From Bryobacterales bacterium (GTDB lineage: Bacteria > Acidobacteriota > Terriglobia > Bryobacterales > Bryobacteraceae), in NCBI GenBank assembly GCA_016721425.1, contig JADKID010000041.1, positions 124,001-188,000 of the forward strand: a stretch of DNA of 64,000 nt, given 5' to 3'. This document shows positions 24,145-32,623 of the stretch, in pieces. Position 1 is the stretch's first letter, and every line of letters starts with the position of its first letter. A model generated the notes under the pieces. The model was not told the DNA's origin. It ran no database searches and saw only the letters and a list, made by a program, of their open reading frames with translations. The translations under genes were made by a program, and so were the position numbers.

Positions 24145-25770
24145 CTATTCAGGAATGTAATACAACAGGATGGACTTGCCCACCCGCGTCACCGGCTGGT
24201 AACGGTCCAGCCAGGCGTAAGCGGAATCGGTGCGGCCCATGGACTTCGCAATCAGCAGACCCTGCGTCTTCTGGCTGAAGTAACTGATGGCCACCCAGCC
24301 GGTCACCGGCTTGTAGGGCTCCAGCCCCTCCCACGCCGGCAGCCCGATCTTCGAATCATCACCGGACCAGAGGATGGACATCGTCACCTTCTCCACCTTC
24401 AGGGCCCGCAGCTTCCAAACCAGGCGCTTCATATCCTGGCCCCAGTCGAGATCCGAATCCACGATGATCCGCTCGGGGTGCTGCCCGGCCAGCGCGTTGA
24501 AATACGGGATATAGTCCGGGTGCGCCATCGCGGAGCTCACCGTCAGCCACGTCATCAATCCGATCCCGGCGCATCGCCACGCCACGCCACCCCACAGCAG
24601 CATCAGGCCCTGGGCGGCCAGCAGCGCCAGCAGGGGGAAGATACACAGGATGTAGCGCAGCCCGGTGTTCAGGTGGCTGGGCAGGCAGCCGGCCAGGATC
24701 GCCAGGCAGCAGAGGCCCGGCGCATACAGCATCCACTCCCGGCGCGCCCGCGTGGCAGCCGCGAAGAGCCCCACCAGCGCCAGCGCCAGGATGGCCAACG
24801 GCGTCTTCACGCCAAGCGCTACGGGGAAGAAATACCACCAGCCGGTCTGGCGCACCTCGCCGAAAAGGTAAGCGGCGTGTCCGTCGCGATTGAGAGACTT
24901 CACCAGCAGCAGGCCGTCCAGCAGCAGCGGCGCCGGCAGCGGCACCTGGCTGGCCCCACGCCAGAACGCGGAGTGCTCCGTCAGGCCGGATTCCGCCGGT
25001 TCCCGCAGCTTCCCCACGTCGAAGCGGTAGCCGGCCCAGATCATCAGCATCGCCACTGCTGCCGCCACCAGGACCGGCTTCACCCGCAACGGCGGAAACC
25101 GCCGCTGGCTGATGCAATAGGCCGTCAGAATGAGTGCGCCGCAGAGCGGCACGATCAGCATGGAGGAGAACTTGGCCAGCACTGCCATCGCCACCGCTAC
25201 GCCCAACCACGCGCTGTGCCGCACGTCCGGCGTCTCCAACCACAGCGTCCAGCGATACAGCGCGAAGACGATCCCGGCCGCCACGGCCATGTCTGTGGTG
25301 GCGATGCCGGCGTGCGCCAGCACCATCGGCGTGTTCGTGAAGACAAAGACGGCAGCCAGCCCGCCCGTTTCGCCCAGCAGCCGCCGCCCCCACAGCCACA
25401 CGCACGCCGCCGCCAGTACGAAAAACGGCAGCACGCCCAGGCGGGCCAGCGTGAGGGCCACAGCGTACTTGCCCCGGCTGTGCAGGATGGCGTTGCCCTC
25501 CTTCCAGCGGTCCGCCAACCCCTGCGAGCGCATTCCGTACAGATAGGGACCCACTGCGATGGCGGCGCGCGCCAGCGGCGGGTGGAACGGCCCCATGTCA
25601 TACCGGCCCTGATCCAGCCACTGCATGCCGCAAGCGATATTGGGCGTCTCGTCCACAGTCTGCGCCACCGCCTGGTAGGTGTAGATGATCCGCACCAGCG
25701 CAATCACGACAAGCAGGACAAAAATCCGCCGGGCGTGGGCCGGCCGCAGTGCGGAGACCTCTGCGCTCAT
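24145..25770 (-). CDS. Glycosyltransferase family 39-like membrane protein (ArnT/PMT type)
   Basis: 541 residues with about ten to twelve membrane helices. The first loop holds 'QTVDETPNIACGMQWLDQG', the acidic D/E pair position of GT-C enzymes, then 'YDMGPFHPPLARA' and 'HAGIATTDMAVA'. The C-terminal periplasmic part has 'IIVDSDLDWGQDMKRL', common in this family. Would transfer a sugar from a polyprenyl-phosphate donor outside the inner membrane. Its ATG overlaps the stop of the GT2 gene (ATGA), and the two probably form a donor-synthesis and transfer pair. Confidence 0.85.
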   Translation of the reverse strand: MSAEVSALRPAHARRIFVLLVVIALVRIIYTYQAVAQTVDETPNIACGMQWLDQGRYDMGPFHPPLARAAIAVGPYLYGMRSQGLADRWKEGNAILHSRGKYAVALTLARLGVLPFFVLAAACVWLWGRRLLGETGGLAAVFVFTNTPMVLAHAGIATTDMAVAAGIVFALYRWTLWLETPDVRHSAWLGVAVAMAVLAKFSSMLIVPLCGALILTAYCISQRRFPPLRVKPVLVAAAVAMLMIWAGYRFDVGKLREPAESGLTEHSAFWRGASQVPLPAPLLLDGLLLVKSLNRDGHAAYLFGEVRQTGWWYFFPVALGVKTPLAILALALVGLFAAATRARREWMLYAPGLCCLAILAGCLPSHLNTGLRYILCIFPLLALLAAQGLMLLWGGVAWRCAGIGLMTWLTVSSAMAHPDYIPYFNALAGQHPERIIVDSDLDWGQDMKRLVWKLRALKVEKVTMSILWSGDDSKIGLPAWEGLEPYKPVTGWVAISYFSQKTQGLLIAKSMGRTDSAYAWLDRYQPVTRVGKSILLYYIPE

Positions 25771-26567
25771 TCGGCGCGCGCCGCTCCACCCTTGGCCGTC
25801 GCGCGCAGCCGCAGCAGGTGAAAGGCAAAGTCGAACCAGTGGCGGAACTTCAGCTTGCTGCTGCCGCGCTGCCGGGCACGCATCTCGTAGCTTTCCTCGC
25901 GGATCTCGCGGATCCGGCCCCGCACCATGATCTCCATCAGAGTCTTGAACCCCAGCGGTTTCAATTCCACTCCCGCGATCGCCCGCCGCCGCACCAGATA
26001 GTAACCGCTCAGCGGATCAGACGTGCGCCCAAATGCTTCCGGCAGCAGGCGGCAGCCCATCCAGTGCGCCACAAACGAGTTCACCCGCCGGTGCATCGCC
26101 CAATCGCCCAGCCCGCCGCCCTCGGCAAACCGGCTGGCCACTACCAGGTCACTGTCTTCCAGATGGGCAATTAGCGCCGGCAGCAGCGCTGGAGGGTGCT
26201 GGAAATCGGCATTGATCGTGCCAAGAAACTCGCCGCGCGCCGCCTGCCAGCCCCGGATCACCGCCGCCGATAGCTTGTGCTCCCCTTGCCGCCGCACCAC
26301 GCGCAACTGCGGAATGTCAGCCATCAGGGCGGTGGCGATTTCCCATGTGCCGTCCGGGCTGTCGTCGTCCACTACGATGATCTCGTACGCAGTGCCCAAC
26401 GCCGCGTCCAACTGGATCCGCAACGCTTCCAGAAAGCTGCGAATGTTCTCGCTTTCGTTCAACGTCGGCACCACCAGCGACAGCCGGATCTCCGGCTCGA
26501 ACGATGGCTGCACGACGAGGGGACCTATATGGACGGCGGGGTCTGGGATCGCCAATGTTACCTGCAT
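25767..26567 (-). CDS. Family 2 glycosyltransferase, dolichol/polyprenyl-phosphate mannosyltransferase-like
   Basis: About 266 residues. GT-A fold with 'LSLVVPTLNESENI', 'IIVVDDDSPDGTWE', 'TINADFQHPPALL' (here N-A-D where most relatives have D-A-D) and the DPM1-like 'GFKTLMEIMVRGRI' and 'RQRGSSKLKF'. No membrane helix at the end, as in DPM1 proper. Makes polyprenyl-phosphate-linked sugar from a nucleotide sugar. ATG 26567 is preferred over TTG 26582 because GAAGAG lies six bases upstream of it. Confidence 0.88.
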   Translation of the reverse strand: MQVTLAIPDPAVHIGPLVVQPSFEPEIRLSLVVPTLNESENIRSFLEALRIQLDAALGTAYEIIVVDDDSPDGTWEIATALMADIPQLRVVRRQGEHKLSAAVIRGWQAARGEFLGTINADFQHPPALLPALIAHLEDSDLVVASRFAEGGGLGDWAMHRRVNSFVAHWMGCRLLPEAFGRTSDPLSGYYLVRRRAIAGVELKPLGFKTLMEIMVRGRIREIREESYEMRARQRGSSKLKFRHWFDFAFHLLRLRATAKGGAARAE

Positions 26568-26669
26568 TTCCTGACTCTTCAATTGTACCCTTCCCCCGGG
26601 GAATTCCAGGAAACTCCCTCCGAAATTCCAGGCACAGCTCGTCCTTCGCTTTCAGCCCTGAGTTCTCTA

Positions 26670-26698
26670 TTGCCACGGCCGGTCCGCGCGTCTAGTAT
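26670..26698 (+). promoter_or_regulatory. Sigma-70-type promoter of the esterase-lyase operon
   Basis: TTGCCA (26670-26675) and TAGTAT (26693-26698) with a 17-base spacer. Predicted start point near 26705, giving a leader of about 28 bases that has no Shine-Dalgarno sequence. Confidence 0.55.
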
Positions 26699-26699
26699 G

Positions 26700-26724
26700 T
26701 TAGTTAGTCTAGTTGCCTAACTAA
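26700..26724. promoter_or_regulatory. Operator-like inverted repeat
   Basis: Perfect 8-base arms TTAGTTAG (26700-26707) and CTAACTAA (26717-26724) separated by 9 bases. It covers the predicted transcription start of the secreted esterase operon, the usual place for a repressor. Confidence 0.55.
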
Positions 26725-26732
26725 AACGCGCC

Positions 26733-28709
26733 ATGATACCGACCTTCGTCCTGCTCTCGCTCCTCGCCACGCCGTTCGAAGACCGCACCTACCCCAGCCG
26801 CGTCTTCGGGCAGGACCGCCACTACCGGCTCTTTCTGCCCGCGGACTACGCCCAGGGGACCAAGCGCTACCCCGTCATCTACTACTTCCACGGACACAGC
26901 GATCGCTACACGCTGGAGCGCTATGACGACGGCAAGGACACCGTGCCGAAGATCCTGCGCTTCGTGGCGGAAAACGGCGTCATCGTCGTGGCAGTGGATG
27001 GCTACGTGGCGGAACACTACACCGGATTTTATGGAGGCACACCCTACGATGTGTACTCCGAGGGCGGCGCGTACGACTTTGGCGAGAACTTCAAGGAGCT
27101 CGTCGCGCACATCGACGGCAGCCTGCGCACCCTGGCGGACCGCCGCCACCGCGCCACTTCCGGGCTCAGCATGGGCGCCTTCATGAGCTTCTTCCTCAGC
27201 GCCCGCTATCCGGACCTCGTTGGTAGCGCCTCCGGCTTCAACCCCGGCCCTGAGTTCTACGCCGGTGAAAAAGGCCGCCGCGTGCTGTGGCGTCCGAAAG
27301 ACCACGTGGCCAATCACACGCACACCATGGTGCGCCTGGTGCGAGCCAGCGGCGACTACATCAGCCAGTATCACGAAGAGACGCGCCTGGCCTTCGCGCG
27401 CGATGCCCGCGTCGATTTCGAGTTTCGCCAGGACGAATACCACCGCCACTGGGCCACATCCATCGGCGAGACCTTCGCTTTCCACATGCGCGCCTTCGCC
27501 ACTTCCGAGTTGAACAACACGCCCGAGACGTTCGATCACGATAACGCCTACGCGCGCTTCTCCGCCTGGCGGTGGCAGTTTGAATCCACCGGCGGCGGGC
27601 CGGGCTACACGGTGCTGCGCGGCGTCTCGCAGGGCGGCTTGCGGGTGATGACGCGGCGCTGGGCACCGGACGGTCCGCCCGTCCCTGGCCGCACTGTCAG
27701 GATCACCACCGCGCCTCTTTACCGGGCAGGCGCCGTCTACGCCATCCTGGATGCGCCCCTCAACGGCGCCGCGCCGCGCCGGCTGAGCCTCACTGCCAAC
27801 GCCGAGGGCCGGCTGCTCTTTGAAGTGGACGGCGCCGGCCGGCAGATCAGCATCACCGGACCGGGCGCCGCCTCTCAGGCGCCCGTGCTGCTGCCCGTGT
27901 CGCGCGGCGGCGGCCTCAGAGTGCTGCCCGAGATGGAAACCACTCTGCCCCTACGCGTCTACAATCCCCAAACCGTGCCGCTGAAGGGCGTCTCGGTGAG
28001 CGTCGAGAGCGCGTATCCCGCCGTCGAGCTGCTCAACGCCAAGGCCACCATCGCCGAGATTCCGCCCGGCGGCACCATCGACCTCTCCGCCCAGTTCAAG
28101 GCCCGCTTCCACGCCGGCGCCGGAGACTATGCGCCGGCGTCTATCCGCGTCACGCTTTCCTCAGACCCAGCACCTCGTGTCGAGGAGATCGACGTGATGA
28201 TCGCGCCTGACGGCATGGGGCCTCCTCTCGCTGTGGAAGTGCTCGATGGCCGGACCGTGACGCTGCGCGTCTTCCGCCAGAAGGGCAATCAGGGCGGCGG
28301 CACGGCTCTGGAGCGCACAGTTACCGAGGGCAAAGGCAACGGCAATGGCGTGCTGGAGCCCGGCGAAGAGGCCACCATCTGGGTCAAGCTGGCCCAGGGG
28401 CTCGATCCCTTCGACAAGGGCAACTGGTACCGCGCCCGCGTGTATAGCAGTTCGCCCATGCTCGAAGAGATCGAACGTCTGGAAGAGCAGAAGCAGCGCG
28501 AATGGACCGGCGCCAAAGAGCTGACCAGCGTCGTCCGTCTGGATGTGAAGACGCCGCCCGGCACGGTCATCCCCGTCGTGCTGTGGAACGAGAGCTGGAG
28601 CTTCCACTTCACGCCGGACGTGCGCTACGGCGCGGAGCCGCTCTACCAGGCGTACCAATTGCATCGCGGCCACGCCCACAAGTTCGAATGGAAGGTACCC
28701 TCCCGGTGA
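26733..28709 (+). CDS. Secreted esterase (alpha/beta hydrolase, esterase D / CE1-like)
   Basis: 658 residues. A short N-terminal hydrophobic signal is followed by a CE1/esterase-D-type hydrolase: 'RYPVIYYFHGHSD' oxyanion region, nucleophile S146 in 'GLSMGAF', and candidate His in 'DEYHRHWATSIG' near residue 245. The C-terminal ~380 residues look like beta-sandwich modules with Gly/Pro-rich linkers, including an 'VLEPGEEATIWVKL' segment typical of repeated secreted modules. Likely removes acyl groups from a polysaccharide. First gene of an operon with a transglutaminase-like protein (GTGA overlap) and a heparinase-like lyase; promoter and dyad lie upstream. Confidence 0.75.
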   Translation: MIPTFVLLSLLATPFEDRTYPSRVFGQDRHYRLFLPADYAQGTKRYPVIYYFHGHSDRYTLERYDDGKDTVPKILRFVAENGVIVVAVDGYVAEHYTGFYGGTPYDVYSEGGAYDFGENFKELVAHIDGSLRTLADRRHRATSGLSMGAFMSFFLSARYPDLVGSASGFNPGPEFYAGEKGRRVLWRPKDHVANHTHTMVRLVRASGDYISQYHEETRLAFARDARVDFEFRQDEYHRHWATSIGETFAFHMRAFATSELNNTPETFDHDNAYARFSAWRWQFESTGGGPGYTVLRGVSQGGLRVMTRRWAPDGPPVPGRTVRITTAPLYRAGAVYAILDAPLNGAAPRRLSLTANAEGRLLFEVDGAGRQISITGPGAASQAPVLLPVSRGGGLRVLPEMETTLPLRVYNPQTVPLKGVSVSVESAYPAVELLNAKATIAEIPPGGTIDLSAQFKARFHAGAGDYAPASIRVTLSSDPAPRVEEIDVMIAPDGMGPPLAVEVLDGRTVTLRVFRQKGNQGGGTALERTVTEGKGNGNGVLEPGEEATIWVKLAQGLDPFDKGNWYRARVYSSSPMLEEIERLEEQKQREWTGAKELTSVVRLDVKTPPGTVIPVVLWNESWSFHFTPDVRYGAEPLYQAYQLHRGHAHKFEWKVPSR

Positions 28710-30304
28710 TCTACTACAAGAGAATCCTGCCTGCGATCCTGCTGCTCAGCAGCGCATGGGCGCAAACGCGCCCGGTGGAGGGCGTGGTCCTCAGCAACGA
28801 CGCCTGGCCGAGATCCACCCGCCTCGCCGAGTGGACCTCGGACGTCATGCGCATTTCGGGTGTGGAGAAAGCCTCGGAGACGGCGCAGGGCAAGGCGTTC
28901 TTCTCCTGGCTCCGCCTGTTCTCCCGAATGGCCGTCGGCGGCATGATTCAGGCATTCGAGGGGCCATACGGCAAAGAGTCCTACGTCCTCGATGCCAACA
29001 AGCAGCTCTTCGTTTACGGCTGGGGTTTCTGCGATACCACCAGCCGCATCGCGGAGGCTGCCTGGCAGGAGTACAAACGCGACCCGCGCGCGGCGGAGCG
29101 TGTCATCACGCAGCATGACGACGGCGGCTACCACACCATGTATCGCCTGCGGATGGACGGGCGCCACGGCGCATTTGATCCGCGCTACGGCTACTACCTG
29201 ATCGAGCGCGATGCGCCCGATGCGCGGATTCTGGATTGGTCTGAGCTCAATGGCAAGTTCGAAATCAACCGCGGCTACAAACACCGTGTCGGCCCTTTCT
29301 TTGAGATTAGCGGCATCGAGTGGCAGCGTGCCCTGCTGCTGCAGCCCGCCTATTTCGAGAGTGAAGCAGCGTGGCGCGCCGCCGGCGCCCCCAAAGAAAA
29401 CGTCTTCGGCGATGGCGCCTACAAGATGGGCACTCCGCTGCACGACATGACCTTCGCGATGCAACGCGGCATGACCATTGAGCGCTTCTGGGACAACTCC
29501 GCGCGCAAGTTCTACGTCCCGGCCAGCGCGCAGTCCAAGCGCGAGTGGCCCTTCCTACCGACGGGCCGGTTCTACCGGGTCACCGAGAGCTCGCACGGCG
29601 GCAGTTGGGCGAAGGACGATCCCAACTACCAACGCGTGAAGCAGTACCTCGCCACCGTGCCGGCGAACGAAGGCTACCCGGCCGAGGTGGCTGGCGGGCG
29701 CACCATCGGGCAAGCCTCCGGCGTGATCACGTATGCACCGCAACTCGATGGCGCCGCCGAGCAGATCTTCGACATGCGCTCCCCCTTCGTACTGGTGGAC
29801 GGCACGGTGTCTGCGAAGCTCTCTGGCGCGGGTGCTGAAATCGCAATTCGCACTCTGGCGCCCAAGCCGCGTAACGCCGGCGAACCGGATCAGTGGTCGG
29901 AGTGGCAGACCTTTGCCGCCGGCGACGGTACCAAGCAAGCGGAACTCGGGCGGCCCAGATTCAACGGCCGCGACGTCAGTATCCACGGCACATACCGCTT
30001 TCAGATCCGGGCCAGAGTCCCGCAAGGCGCCGGCCTGTCGGCGCTCTCCATGAAGCTCTACTTCGAAAACGGCATCATGTCGATTCCGCCGCTCTTCGCC
30101 GGACGCAATGCACTGAGGTTCCGCTTGCGCGACGCTTCAACCCTGACGGCCCCGGTGACGGTGGTCTATCGCTACGAGACCGCCGCCGGCGAGAAGACGC
30201 ACAAGCAGGTTCTGCGTCCCGCCGACTTCCACCAGGGCGAGGCCGCCTACGTCGCGGAGGCACCCGGGCTCATTCGCTGCCGTTCGGTCTCGATTTCCTA
30301 CTAG
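28706..30304 (+). CDS. Secreted transglutaminase-like-fold protein
   Basis: 532 residues from a GTG that overlaps the preceding TGA (GTGA). A signal peptide ('ILPAILLLSSAWA') precedes a domain with a plausible transglutaminase-type triad: C109 in 'WGFCDTTSRIAEAAW', H143 in 'GGYHTMYRLRMDG' and D158 in 'AFDPRYGYY', in the order and spacing of the superfamily. The last ~200 residues are beta-rich. I do not recognise a named family. Position between a carbohydrate esterase and a polysaccharide lyase suggests a role in handling a glycan or glycopeptide outside the cell, not protein cross-linking, but that is inference. Confidence 0.6.
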   Translation: MIYYKRILPAILLLSSAWAQTRPVEGVVLSNDAWPRSTRLAEWTSDVMRISGVEKASETAQGKAFFSWLRLFSRMAVGGMIQAFEGPYGKESYVLDANKQLFVYGWGFCDTTSRIAEAAWQEYKRDPRAAERVITQHDDGGYHTMYRLRMDGRHGAFDPRYGYYLIERDAPDARILDWSELNGKFEINRGYKHRVGPFFEISGIEWQRALLLQPAYFESEAAWRAAGAPKENVFGDGAYKMGTPLHDMTFAMQRGMTIERFWDNSARKFYVPASAQSKREWPFLPTGRFYRVTESSHGGSWAKDDPNYQRVKQYLATVPANEGYPAEVAGGRTIGQASGVITYAPQLDGAAEQIFDMRSPFVLVDGTVSAKLSGAGAEIAIRTLAPKPRNAGEPDQWSEWQTFAAGDGTKQAELGRPRFNGRDVSIHGTYRFQIRARVPQGAGLSALSMKLYFENGIMSIPPLFAGRNALRFRLRDASTLTAPVTVVYRYETAAGEKTHKQVLRPADFHQGEAAYVAEAPGLIRCRSVSISY

Positions 30305-30313
30305 GAGCGGACA

Positions 30314-32623
30314 ATGCAGTCTCTACCTTGGTCCGCCGGTCTTCTGATCTGGACCGCGCTCGCGGCCGCACAAACCGCGCCGCCCGTCGCGCCCCCGGTG
30401 GTCTCGTCCACACATCCCCGGCTCGTCTTTCGCCCGGCGCAGGATCGCGGGCTGGGGCGCACGTTCGAAGATGTGCGGGCGCTCTACCGCACCGATCCGT
30501 TCTTCCGCGCCACGTTCGATCAGGCGCTGAAATCGTGCGAATCCGCGACGAATCCGGCGATGACCGCCGCCTGCTGGATCGTCAGCGGCGACGAACGTTT
30601 CGCGCAGGCATCCGCCCGCATACTGGCTGAGCAGACGATCACGCAGAGCGGCTCCGGGGCATACTCCGATGTCTGGGCGTTCGCGCTGGCCTGGGACTGG
30701 CTCTATCACCATCCGGCCTTGGCCGGTGGCCTGCGTGAGCGCGTCGCCGCGCGGATTGCCGAGCGACTGGCTACCGAGTTGGCGCAGTTGGACGACACCG
30801 GCATGGCCATGTGGCACGGCCGCAATCAGGCGACCAATGGCGCCATCATCGCCGCGCTGGCGCTGGCCGGCCTGCCGGGGCAGGATGTCCAACTCGGCCG
30901 CGCCGCCGGCCACTACGCCGAGGCACTGCGCGCGCTGGACTTTTCCGAGGGTTGGCCCGAGGGCCCGAGCTACTGGATCTACAACCGGGCGCTGCCCTTT
31001 GGCGTCGCCGCCGATTGCTACATGACGGCAACTGGATCAGAGACCGCGGGCGGCGTCTCCATCCGCAACGCCATGCGCAAGATCGGCCTGTGGACTCTCT
31101 ACCAATACGGCCCGAACGGCGTCTTCGAGCCGTATGGCGACTCGGTGGGCTCTCTGCGGCTCGGCGAGACCGGCATGTGGGAAGCGAGCATTGATTACTT
31201 CGCGAAACTCTCCCACGACCCCGGCGTGGTGGCCGGCTCCGACTACTTCCGCCAGCGCTCCCCAGCGCCCTACGGCAAGCGTCCCATTCACTGGTACGTC
31301 GCGCTGGCGTATGATCCGGCTGCGCGCCCGGCGGCGGGCTACGACCCGGCAAAGCCCGAACTGTGGCTCCGTGCCAATATGCCACAATCGATGCTCTTTG
31401 GGCGCAACACGCTCGGCGTAGCGTTTCTGCGCGGCGCGTGGGGCGATCCCAACGAACTCTTCGCCTCGTTCAAGGCCGGCGATATGCTGGCGCACCACGA
31501 TCACTACAACGCGGGGACCTTCAGCATCCAGTTAGCCGGACTGCTTGCGCCGCTAACAGGCGTCTATGGCGCGTCGGACTACGGCGGCCCCTACCGCCTC
31601 GGATACGCCATCCAGACCGTCGCCTCCAACAGCTTGCTCATCCTCGCTCCGGGCGAGAAATTCGCCAAAGGTACTCCACTCTCCGGCGGACAGCGCATCG
31701 TGAATCCCACCGGCTTCGATTGCGTGAGCCTCGATCATTTCCGCCAGCAGTTGAAGTCGGGCCGGCTGGAGCGAGGCGGAATCACCGCCTTCCAATCCGT
31801 TGCCGGACGCGGAGACTACCTGGCCGCCGACATCACGCCGGCCTACAATTCCACCCGCTACGCCGATCCCGGCAGCGAGGCCAAAGTCTCGCTCGTAACA
31901 CGGCAATTCCTCTACGTGCGCAGCGAGCGGGCCTACGTGATCTTTGACCGCGTGGAGACCACCAACGCCGGCTACACGCCCAAATTCCTTCTGCACAGCC
32001 TCGCCAAGCCGCGAACGGCCAACGAGCGCCTCCTCGCCGGGACGGATGCTAGCGACGGAATCCTGGAGTCGCGCGATCGCGCCGTGACGCTCGATGGCGA
32101 TCACGCCACCTTGACCCAGCGAATCCTGCTGCCGTTGCAGGCGCGGACTCTGAAGATCGGCGGACCGCACTTCGCCAGCTTCGTCCAGACCGGCGCGGAT
32201 CTGCAAGGCACGAATCTGGAGCCCGACCCCGGCAAGGGCGGCGCCAGCCCCAAGCCCAAGGGACTGTGGCGTGTGGAAGTGGAGCCGGCCACGGCGGGCC
32301 AGTCACACCGCTTCCTCAACGTGCTCTTGCCCAAGCTGAAGGAGGACCAGCGCTCCGCCCCGCAGGTCGAGCTGTTGAAGACCAACCCCGGCGCGGTGGC
32401 TGTGCGCGTGGGCGCGAGCGTGGCTGTGATGGCGCAAGATGCCGCCCCGCTGGAGCGCGTGGAACTGAACACGCCCGTTGACGCCGAGTGCTGGATTCTC
32501 AACGCGCGGCCTGGTGCGGATTACTCCATGAACGGCAAGAAGTGGACAGCCTCCGCCGAGGGCGTGCTGGTGCTGCCCTGGCCGCGCGGCAAACGGACAC
32601 TTACACTGCTGGTTCGTCGGTGA
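30314..32623 (+). CDS. Secreted heparinase II/III-like polysaccharide lyase
   Basis: 769 residues with a signal peptide ('GLLIWTALAAAQT'). N-terminal alpha-helical toroid (to about residue 380; 'WAFALAWDWLYHHPAL', 'AMWHGRNQATNGAI', 'SEGWPEGPSYWIYN') and a C-terminal beta-sandwich beginning with 'FASFKAGDMLAHHDHYNAGTFSIQ', the heparinase II/III region with conserved His residues. Such enzymes cleave uronic-acid-containing polysaccharides by beta-elimination. The divergent neighbour is a hexuronate-type importer, which supports a uronate polymer as substrate; heparin, alginate and bacterial exopolysaccharides are all possible. Its last 23 bases overlap the MFS gene tail to tail. Confidence 0.85.
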   Translation: MQSLPWSAGLLIWTALAAAQTAPPVAPPVVSSTHPRLVFRPAQDRGLGRTFEDVRALYRTDPFFRATFDQALKSCESATNPAMTAACWIVSGDERFAQASARILAEQTITQSGSGAYSDVWAFALAWDWLYHHPALAGGLRERVAARIAERLATELAQLDDTGMAMWHGRNQATNGAIIAALALAGLPGQDVQLGRAAGHYAEALRALDFSEGWPEGPSYWIYNRALPFGVAADCYMTATGSETAGGVSIRNAMRKIGLWTLYQYGPNGVFEPYGDSVGSLRLGETGMWEASIDYFAKLSHDPGVVAGSDYFRQRSPAPYGKRPIHWYVALAYDPAARPAAGYDPAKPELWLRANMPQSMLFGRNTLGVAFLRGAWGDPNELFASFKAGDMLAHHDHYNAGTFSIQLAGLLAPLTGVYGASDYGGPYRLGYAIQTVASNSLLILAPGEKFAKGTPLSGGQRIVNPTGFDCVSLDHFRQQLKSGRLERGGITAFQSVAGRGDYLAADITPAYNSTRYADPGSEAKVSLVTRQFLYVRSERAYVIFDRVETTNAGYTPKFLLHSLAKPRTANERLLAGTDASDGILESRDRAVTLDGDHATLTQRILLPLQARTLKIGGPHFASFVQTGADLQGTNLEPDPGKGGASPKPKGLWRVEVEPATAGQSHRFLNVLLPKLKEDQRSAPQVELLKTNPGAVAVRVGASVAVMAQDAAPLERVELNTPVDAECWILNARPGADYSMNGKKWTASAEGVLVLPWPRGKRTLTLLVRR

